Virus record (IMG/VR): IMGVR_UViG_3300033153_004977
Location: 1-26,730 of that record
Length of the DNA stretch: 26,730 nucleotides
Reading direction: 5' to 3' (one strand)
From: a virus
A model generated the notes under the pieces. That model did not search any database. It worked only from the letters and a program-made list of their open reading frames with translations, and had not been told where the DNA came from. Positions 21,831-26,730 of the stretch are shown piece by piece; position 1 is the stretch's first letter; each line of letters opens with the position of its first letter. The position numbers and the translations under genes are program-made.

Positions 21831-21887
21831 GAAAAATGTCACTCCCGACAATCCCTATAGAGGCATCCCGAGTGACATAGTATGTCA
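21831..21887 (-). promoter_or_regulatory. attenuator-like leader with mutually exclusive hairpins
   Basis: Minus-strand order: TGACAT (21887-21882), ACT, ATGTCACTC (21878-21870), a 25-nt loop, GAGTGACAT (21844-21836), then TTTTCTC (21836-21830). Segment 2 can pair with segment 3 in a 9-bp stem followed by a T-run (an intrinsic terminator) or with segment 1 in a 6-bp hairpin, TGACAT-ACT-ATGTCA (antiterminator). This is the classical architecture of a transcription attenuator or riboswitch expression platform, placed 20 nt before the ribosome site of the small membrane gene. Confidence 0.6.
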
Positions 21888-21890
21888 TTC

Positions 21891-21919
21891 CCCTATTAAA
21901 GTATACCACCAAAATAGGG
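21891..21919 (-). promoter_or_regulatory. putative extended -10 promoter/operator, copy C
   Basis: Minus-strand reading CCCTATTTTGGTGGTATACT followed by TTAATAGGG. TGGTATACT is a good extended -10 box. The outer CCCTATT/AATAGGG blocks form a 7-bp inverted repeat. It shares TTTGGTGGTA and ATAGGG with copies at 5336 and 14858. It lies just upstream of the attenuator-like leader. Confidence 0.55.
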
Positions 21920-21942
21920 CTGCGCAGTGAATAATCTTTCAA

Positions 21943-22677
21943 CTATCGGGCACGACCTCGCCCTTCGGTGTTTTCATCAACTTTCTCGACACCGGCGTCG
22001 GTCGGGTTCATGAACCGATTCATCTCGAAGATGATCTTCTCGATAGACGGAACCCGTGTGAAAGGAGTTGAACATCGGACAACAACTGGAACATGCCACG
22101 ACCATTGCTTTTTCTCGATCAGTTTAATGTTCATCGTGAATGGTTCCGCACCATGTGGTTTAGTGCCTTCCAAGGCAGGACGGGCAGCGATGTCAGCTTC
22201 AGTCACTCGGAGGAACGGATAAATTTTATTGGCTTCGGAGCGAGTGCTCTTTGTACCACAGAACCATTCCAGGAACCTTCCTGTCGTCCGTTCATAAACG
22301 AGGAAGCTGGGACCATACATACAGCCACTATTCTGTTGACCGGAGGCATCTTGAATCCGCTTGAATTCATCTGATTCCATATCGTAGTTTGTGATGATGG
22401 CATCAGTGTCTTGCAAATCGATTGCTTTTGGACGACGAGCAAATGGTACCACGTCAACAGACTTTCCAAGGTCAGTGATGGCGTCATCGCCTTCGGGAAT
22501 TCCCCAGGTGCCGGGAGCAATCAACCCTTGGTTGATAGCCTTACCCTTACTAAACAGTTGAAGACGGCCAAGGAAATCTGCGCCTTTGGCGAGATCATTG
22601 AAGTCATCATCGGAGCCCATGGTAGTGGCGGGAAGCTGGGAAAAATCGACAGGGACCAAATTCGTTTCTTGTGACAT
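21943..22677 (-). CDS. conserved phage protein of unknown function
   Basis: 244 aa. Features: GKAINQGLIAPGTWGIP, GKSVDVVPFARRPKAID, a central CMYGPSFLVYERTTGRFLEW block, and a low-complexity acidic/basic C-terminus (KVDENTEGRGRAR) that is probably disordered. This pattern occurs in hypothetical proteins next to replication genes of environmental phages. A single-strand binding or replisome accessory role is possible, given the disordered tail and the position between a ParB-like gene and the replication genes, but I cannot show it. Ribosome site is weak (AAAGGTAACTAAGC). 22678-22735 holds nothing obvious. Confidence 0.6.
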   Translation of the reverse strand: MSQETNLVPVDFSQLPATTMGSDDDFNDLAKGADFLGRLQLFSKGKAINQGLIAPGTWGIPEGDDAITDLGKSVDVVPFARRPKAIDLQDTDAIITNYDMESDEFKRIQDASGQQNSGCMYGPSFLVYERTTGRFLEWFCGTKSTRSEANKIYPFLRVTEADIAARPALEGTKPHGAEPFTMNIKLIEKKQWSWHVPVVVRCSTPFTRVPSIEKIIFEMNRFMNPTDAGVEKVDENTEGRGRAR

Positions 22678-22735
22678 GCTTAGTTACCTTTAAGTGAAAA
22701 TGAGATGGTTGAAAAATCGTGGATTCTGTGTCTAT

Positions 22736-23611
22736 CTAAGTTCCTTTCCAGGTCTTGCGGGCTCTTGCGCGAGCCGCGATCTCTTGTTCTTCCTGTCCAC
22801 CTTTATCGATGTGCATAGCCCATTGTAAGGCTGCTACCCATCCGTCCAAAGGCGTCTTGCAACACTCTGAAGCGATTATCAGAGCGGCTTCCGTTTTCAT
22901 TTCAGCTTCAGCTTGAATCTCTTTCAAAGATTTGAGATAAGGTTGTGCTTTGAAATCATTCGTGAAAAAAGTATCGAGTTTGCCTTGACGAACGGCTTCC
23001 TTGAAATGTTTGATGATACCGGCAGCTAGGGCTTTGAATGCAGTTGTGTGCATGATCTTCGCGTGATCGATGTATTCGGGACGTAACTTCGGAGGTATCT
23101 TCACCAGCATGTATGCGTTCCCAAGTGGAATCTCTCCCCGATCGATTGCTTTCTGGATTTCCTTTGAGAGTCGGAGCAGACCCAATTGTTGCTGAACCCA
23201 CGAGGTATTCTTATTAACCATACTGGACAATTGTCTCAATGTGATACCATCGTGCATCTTCTGAATTCGTCGCAATTGCTTGGCGAATTCGACGGGTCTT
23301 GTCTCAGGTCGGATTGCGTTCGCTTGAATCTGAAGGGCTAATACTTGCTCATCAGTAACGCCATCCTTGATGATGCACGGCAGACTTTTGATGCCAAGTT
23401 CGCGGGCGGCTGTCGTTCTCCACATCCCGTCGATAATCTCCCAGAAACCTGGCTTTCGAGGGCTGGGACGGACTGCAATCGAGTTAAGGAGACCAATTTC
23501 ACCAATGGATGTCTTGAGTTCTAGGAAATCAGTTGAATCACGGAGTACGGGTCTCAGGAGTATCCAAGGATCAAGGAGTTTGTTGAGTGGCAGCTTTTCA
23601 AGTGCAAGCAT
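22736..23611 (-). CDS. ParB-like DNA-binding protein 2
   Basis: 291 aa. ParB-type N-terminal domain: ELKTSIGEIGLLNSIAVRPS, WEIIDGMWRTTAARELG (DGMWR replaces the usual GHRR), then IQANAIRPETRPVEFAKQLR, and an HTH-type block ITLRQLSSMVNKNTSWVQQQ. Start ATG with GGGAG seven bases upstream. It is the first minus-strand gene after the divergent region, so one 19-bp repeat at 23627-23645 sits in its leader and might be its binding site (autoregulation or origin binding). About the size of the other ParB-like protein but of low similarity. Confidence 0.8.
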   Translation of the reverse strand: MLALEKLPLNKLLDPWILLRPVLRDSTDFLELKTSIGEIGLLNSIAVRPSPRKPGFWEIIDGMWRTTAARELGIKSLPCIIKDGVTDEQVLALQIQANAIRPETRPVEFAKQLRRIQKMHDGITLRQLSSMVNKNTSWVQQQLGLLRLSKEIQKAIDRGEIPLGNAYMLVKIPPKLRPEYIDHAKIMHTTAFKALAAGIIKHFKEAVRQGKLDTFFTNDFKAQPYLKSLKEIQAEAEMKTEAALIIASECCKTPLDGWVAALQWAMHIDKGGQEEQEIAARARARKTWKGT

Positions 23612-23626
23612 GGTATCTCTCCCTAG

Positions 23627-23645
23627 CTATTCATAATAGTCAACG
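23627..23645 (-). repeat. 19-bp inverted repeat, copy 1 (ParB side)
   Basis: Minus-strand reading CGTTGACTATTATGAATAG, identical to the plus-strand sequence at 23941-23959. The inner CTATT-ATG-AATAG is itself a near-palindrome. GCTAGGGAG, a ribosome site, follows directly. It is probably a regulatory-protein binding site or a promoter core (TTGACT resembles a -35 box). Confidence 0.75.
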
Positions 23646-23904
23646 AGATCGATAGCAAAATGAAAGACTAAATTGAAATTTCTTGAAAAATTCCAAAGGG
23701 GTCAAAAGGAATACTGGTTTTCCTCTGTATCCTCTTATATGTAATTTTGTGTGCAGCTTTCTATATCTCTATAAAAGAAGATACTCCCTTATTTGGCTAC
23801 TTTTGGATGTAACCTGAAGTGCCGCATTGAGATACAGCCAGGCGCAAAACTCGTTTTGAGCTAACACACTATTCTTTCATTAGGGTTATTTGGAAATTTT
23901 TGAG

Positions 23905-23917
23905 ATTCTCAGAGAAT
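23905..23917. promoter_or_regulatory. 13-bp palindrome, operator candidate
   Basis: ATTCTCAGAGAAT is a perfect palindrome around a single central base, in the non-coding divergent region about 25 bp before the plus-strand copy of the 19-bp repeat. It may be a repressor or activator site. Confidence 0.4.
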
Positions 23918-23940
23918 GTTTTTCTTTTCGATGTGTATTT

Positions 23941-23959
23941 CGTTGACTATTATGAATAG
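23941..23959 (+). repeat. 19-bp inverted repeat, copy 2 (primase side)
   Basis: CGTTGACTATTATGAATAG, pairing with copy 1 at 23627-23645 at a distance of 295 bp. TTAAGGAG follows directly, as GCTAGGGAG does at copy 1, so both sites point outward toward their genes. The primase ATG is 46 nt further on. Confidence 0.75.
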
Positions 23960-24005
23960 TTAAGGAGTTTGGCTATTCGGCCTACCCACCTATCGAAAGG
24001 TATTT

Positions 24006-25121
24006 ATGAAGAAGCTTATCACCGAAGCCATCGTTGATTTTCTCAAAGCCAGGAGGAACGACCATCCCGGTCAGGATTTGCTGGACAAATATCTGGAACA
24101 CGGGACCAATATGGAAACCCAGGTGAACGTCGCTGCTGGCGAGGGGGAACCCGTCGCTGGTAAGCGATCTACTTGGACTGATGGTATCAATGAATGGTGG
24201 AACATTCGTATCCCGAAGGGTTCATACGACGAACCAACCTTCAAGGACTACAAACTCTCCTGGCCGTTTGAGTGGCACGCTGAAGGCATCGGGTCTACCG
24301 GCTGGGATTGGAAGGAACGGTGCAGCCGATGGCTGGGATTCGACTTTGATGCGCTCACCGGGCACGCTAAGGGTGTTGGCATCGAAGACGAGCAACTAGC
24401 CGAAGTTCAGAAAGCCGCCGAGGCGCTTCCCTTCGTCGAAGTACGAAAGTCCACAGGAGGAAAAGGCATACATCTCTACGTTTATGTGGACGAGGTTCCG
24501 ACCAACAACCACACCGAACACGCCGCTCTCGCGCGTTGCGTTCTTGGGATGATGTCGAGTGAAACAGGGTATGATTTCGCCTCACAGATCGATTGCTGTG
24601 GAGGTGTGATGTGGATTTGGCATAAGAAGCTGACGGTGGATAACCAAGGTCTTTCCTTGAAGAAGCCTGCCGAGAAGATTCTCAAATTGGAAGACTTACC
24701 CTCAAATTGGATGGACAATATCGAGGTTATCAGAGGGAAACGTGGCAAGGTCCGAATCGAAGGTATCAAGGATGAGGACATAGACCCATTTGACAAACTG
24801 GCGTCTGCCCGCCGTATCACTTCTTTGGATGAAAAGCACAAGGCCATCATTGATGAACTGGCACGGTCGGGCTACTCCACGGTTTGGGTATCGGATCATC
24901 ATTTGGTTCAGACTCATACATGCGCTCTTCAAAAGTTGATGAGTTCTACAAAACCACGTCTGAAGGAACCGACAAGGCCAGTCCGAACTGTTTCATGTTC
25001 CCGGCTCCCAATGGTGCCTTCAAGGTATACCGTTTCAGTCCGGGTGTGTCGGAGGCGGCTACCTGGCAACAAGATGGTGAAGGCTGGACGACCTGTTTCT
25101 ACAACCGTGAACCCGATCTGA
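24006..25121 (+). CDS. primase-helicase, AEP primase half (frame 1)
   Basis: 371 codons, of which about 310 look authentic. RWLGFDFDALTG carries the Asp113-x-Asp115 metal pair of archaeo-eukaryotic (PrimPol) primases. VRKSTGGKGIHLYVYV (about 146-161, with His156) is the nucleotide-binding sxH motif, and a late QIDCCGGVMWIWH segment supplies the third acidic/His region. It would make primers for phage replication. After VSDHHLVQTHTCALQ the amino-acid sequence turns into Arg/Ser/Pro-rich nonsense, while the conserved continuation FYKTTSEGTDKASPNC is in the -1 frame. Start set by AAAGG six bases upstream. Confidence 0.8.
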   Translation: MKKLITEAIVDFLKARRNDHPGQDLLDKYLEHGTNMETQVNVAAGEGEPVAGKRSTWTDGINEWWNIRIPKGSYDEPTFKDYKLSWPFEWHAEGIGSTGWDWKERCSRWLGFDFDALTGHAKGVGIEDEQLAEVQKAAEALPFVEVRKSTGGKGIHLYVYVDEVPTNNHTEHAALARCVLGMMSSETGYDFASQIDCCGGVMWIWHKKLTVDNQGLSLKKPAEKILKLEDLPSNWMDNIEVIRGKRGKVRIEGIKDEDIDPFDKLASARRITSLDEKHKAIIDELARSGYSTVWVSDHHLVQTHTCALQKLMSSTKPRLKEPTRPVRTVSCSRLPMVPSRYTVSVRVCRRRLPGNKMVKAGRPVSTTVNPI

Positions 25122-26647
25122 AGACGGCAGCGCGTGCCTTGGGTGGTGCCGAACTTGCCGACAACAAGGGCTTCCAGTTCGAGAGTGCAAAAGACGCTAT
25201 CGAAGTGGCCAAAGCCCTCGGCGAAAAGATCGAGATTGAAGAGAAGTTCCAGCATCGCGAAGCTGTTGTCAAACCCAACAAGGACGGTCGCCTGGTGGTC
25301 AGAGTAGACAAGGAAAAGGACGAAGTCAGGCCAAAGGGTGGTTGGGCAAAGATTCGCGGTGGATTCTGGGAGAAGGTGTTTGAAGTGAAGACCGGCGCTA
25401 CTGAAGATGAATTGGACGTTGCTGAGTTTGATGACTCTCTGCGCGCGACGGTGACGCCCGACGGACAGTTTGCTGGTTTCTATTTACAGTCATCAGAGGG
25501 TACATGGGACTATCACCCGAAGACCAATGTCTCGTGCATGTTGCAGGCCGAATTCCACTGTGGAAAGACTGACGCTGACACCTATATCGGAAAAGCAATC
25601 AAGCACCGATTCACGACAGTGTGCCAACCCTTCCAGCCCGAATTGCTGCCCGGTCGAAAATTCAATCGTGGCGCGGCTCAACACCTCGTACAACCAGCAA
25701 ATGTTGACGAGCCGAATCATCCCCACTGGGACATGATTCTGGACCACTGCGGCAAGGACCTCGACCCCTATATCGTGAAGCACGAGTGGTGTCGGGAAAA
25801 AAGCATCCGCACTGGCAGAGACTACCTCACAGCCTGGTTCGCGTTTCTGCTGCGTGATCCATACACGCACTTGCCCTATATCGGTTTGTTCGGACCCGAA
25901 AACAGTGGGAAATCGATCCTGCATGAGTCGTTCCGGTTCCTCATTACCGGTGGTATCGCCGGTGCAAAACGAGCGCTCACTGGTAAAGGTGACTTCAACG
26001 GCGAGCTTGAGAACGCTATCCTTTGCTACGTGGAGGAAGTCGATCTTTCCAATGAGCCTGCTGCACGTTCGCGGATGAAGGATTGGACCACGGCTCACTA
26101 TCTCGACATCCGCCGGATGCGGACGAACCAGTACCAGGTTCCAAATCTGACACACTGGATTCAGTGTGCGAACAACGTGAGTCATTTTCCGATTTGGCCC
26201 AACGAATCAAGGATGACTCTGTCCCACGTACCGTTCCCTGAGAATCCAATCAAGAAGCCGGAACTGGAGGCTCACCTTGAGTCGGAGGCTTCACACTTCA
26301 TGAGAACGATTCACGATGTCACCATTCCTGAACATCACAGCCGTCTTGGCCTTCCAGTGATCGAAACAGATCACAAGAAGGAACAAGCCGACACTGTTGC
26401 ACCGCTGAACATCTTTCTGCGAGAGAAGTGTGTGGTTCATCCGGACGCAAAGATCGGGAAGAGCGCTCTCCGCACGGCCTATAACTTGTGGGCTCACAAA
26501 AAGGGTCACCCCGAGCTTTCGCAGAGACAGTTTTATCCACTACTCAATGACTTGACTGCTGGCGTGGTGCGCCCACGAGGCAAAGTCAAGATCGGCAACA
26601 AATTCGTTGACGCTTATAAAGGAATCCAACTGAAAGGAGCAGCATGA
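24884..26647 (+). CDS. primase-helicase, SF3 helicase half (frame -1)
   Basis: The authentic part begins near 24935 (VDEFYKTTSEGTDKASPNC) and continues from the primase half. The middle region (about 200-330) is the D5_N-type linker. Walker A is GPENSGKS (337-344), Walker B VEEVDL (383-388), and motif C-like WIQCANN (425-431), followed by an Arg-containing RMTLSHVPF. A winged-helix-like C-terminus (LRTAYNLWAHKKGHPELSQR, QFYPLLNDL) ends the protein. SF3 helicases fused to AEP primases unwind the fork. The annotated ATG (24884) is not credible as a native start; expression needs a -1 shift or a corrected sequence. Confidence 0.85.
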   Translation: MGIGSSFGSDSYMRSSKVDEFYKTTSEGTDKASPNCFMFPAPNGAFKVYRFSPGVSEAATWQQDGEGWTTCFYNREPDLKTAARALGGAELADNKGFQFESAKDAIEVAKALGEKIEIEEKFQHREAVVKPNKDGRLVVRVDKEKDEVRPKGGWAKIRGGFWEKVFEVKTGATEDELDVAEFDDSLRATVTPDGQFAGFYLQSSEGTWDYHPKTNVSCMLQAEFHCGKTDADTYIGKAIKHRFTTVCQPFQPELLPGRKFNRGAAQHLVQPANVDEPNHPHWDMILDHCGKDLDPYIVKHEWCREKSIRTGRDYLTAWFAFLLRDPYTHLPYIGLFGPENSGKSILHESFRFLITGGIAGAKRALTGKGDFNGELENAILCYVEEVDLSNEPAARSRMKDWTTAHYLDIRRMRTNQYQVPNLTHWIQCANNVSHFPIWPNESRMTLSHVPFPENPIKKPELEAHLESEASHFMRTIHDVTIPEHHSRLGLPVIETDHKKEQADTVAPLNIFLREKCVVHPDAKIGKSALRTAYNLWAHKKGHPELSQRQFYPLLNDLTAGVVRPRGKVKIGNKFVDAYKGIQLKGAA

Positions 26648-26730
26648 CCGCTTTTGGACTCTTCCAATAACGTCTTTCTGCAGCCAAGCGCCAACTCCCC
26701 GATTGCAGGGATACTATCGGTGCCAAGGGT
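26644..26730 (+). CDS. possible next gene, truncated by edge, early ochre codon
   Basis: ATG at 26644 overlaps the helicase stop (ATGA) and has an ideal ribosome site (AAAGGAG). The frame reads MTAFGLFQ, then TAA, then stays open as RLSAAKRQLPDCRDTIGAKG to the edge. Either an eight-residue peptide, a gene with a nonsense change or sequence error, or a gene that starts elsewhere. Too little is visible to name it. Confidence 0.3.

Larger units (their letters stand above)
23612..24005. other. divergent regulatory region, possible origin
   Basis: 394 nt without a credible gene; strand direction switches here. The region is AT-rich in its middle (TTATATGTAATTTTGTG; CTATATCTCTATAAAAG). It holds a 19-bp perfect inverted repeat at the two ends, a 13-bp palindrome (23905-23917), and a small hairpin GCGCAAAACTCGTTTTGAGC (about 23852-23871). 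A 22-codon TTG-start frame after AAGGAG (about 23963) overlaps the primase start and might be a leader peptide. The layout fits divergent early promoters and may include a replication origin. Confidence 0.55.

Noticed and set aside
25493-26185. 230-codon minus-strand ORF
   Set aside because: Antisense to the SF3 helicase core, with no ribosome site and no recognisable motif; a shadow.
26668-26670. Stop codon recoding (TAA as Gln)
   Set aside because: Other convincing genes in the window end at TAA, as well as TGA and TAG, so no global recoding is supported.
1-26730. CRISPR array, insertion sequence or prophage integrase
   Set aside because: No regularly spaced repeats, transposase, or integrase/excisionase-like ORF was found; the only short repeats are those listed.

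Overview
The window is a dense, almost gap-free stretch of a tailed double-stranded DNA phage (Caudoviricetes-like) genome. It holds replication, recombination, nucleic-acid-repair and regulatory genes plus many small accessory genes. I see no capsid, tail, terminase or lysis gene. Phage origin is inferred from the gene set (family A DNA polymerase, primase-SF3 helicase, phage-type sigma factor, DNA and RNA ligases, tRNAs, many free-standing HNH genes) and from the architecture: long co-directional runs with 4-nt ATGA stop/start overlaps, strong Shine-Dalgarno sites and dozens of genes under 120 codons. The host cannot be named. Base composition is moderate, and promoters and tRNAs look bacterial.

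Layout. Positions 1 to 23611 are read on the minus strand, 24006 to the right end on the plus strand, and a 394-nt gene-poor divergent region (23612-24005) lies between. In minus-strand transcription order the main genes are: ParB-like protein (23611); a conserved protein of unknown function (22677); a regulated small membrane protein with an attenuator-like leader (21810); tRNA-Met; an HNH endonuclease split by a frameshift; a hypothetical protein; an SNF2-like helicase with zinc clusters; a secreted trypsin-like protease; a terminator; an HTH-metallophosphoesterase; an HNH remnant; a PQ-loop membrane protein; tRNA-Asn and tRNA-Phe; a putative structured RNA; a hypothetical protein; a second ParB-like protein; another putative structured RNA; tRNA-Thr; HNH genes; the family A DNA polymerase with zinc-cluster insertions; a sulfotransferase; small genes; a VRR-NUC-like nuclease; a cysteine-peptidase-like protein; a sigma factor; a HAD nucleotidase; an ATP-dependent DNA ligase; small genes including a SEC-C protein; an Rnl5-type RNA ligase; a secreted zincin-like protein; an HNH endonuclease; and a PD-(D/E)XK nuclease cut by the left edge. 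The plus-strand side is a primase-helicase broken into two reading frames.

How the parts fit. Primase-helicase, polymerase, SNF2 helicase, ligases and nucleases form a replication/recombination/repair set. The phage sigma factor, two ParB-like proteins and several repeated non-coding motifs (an extended -10-like element at three sites; a 19-bp perfect inverted repeat flanking the divergent region) are the likely control layer. RNA ligase, four tRNAs and two structured RNA candidates suggest investment in RNA maintenance. Two signal-peptide proteases, a PQ-loop protein and a sulfotransferase are accessory genes that may act on the cell envelope or on small molecules.

Most unusual items: the primase/helicase -1 frame junction; two folded RNA candidates beside tRNA genes; an attenuator-like leader with mutually exclusive hairpins; zinc clusters inserted in the polymerase and helicase; and a tRNA-Asn whose four stem mismatches are all A-C, with its 3' end tandemly duplicated. 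Several coding breaks are single-indel or single-base changes, so sequencing or assembly error must be excluded first.
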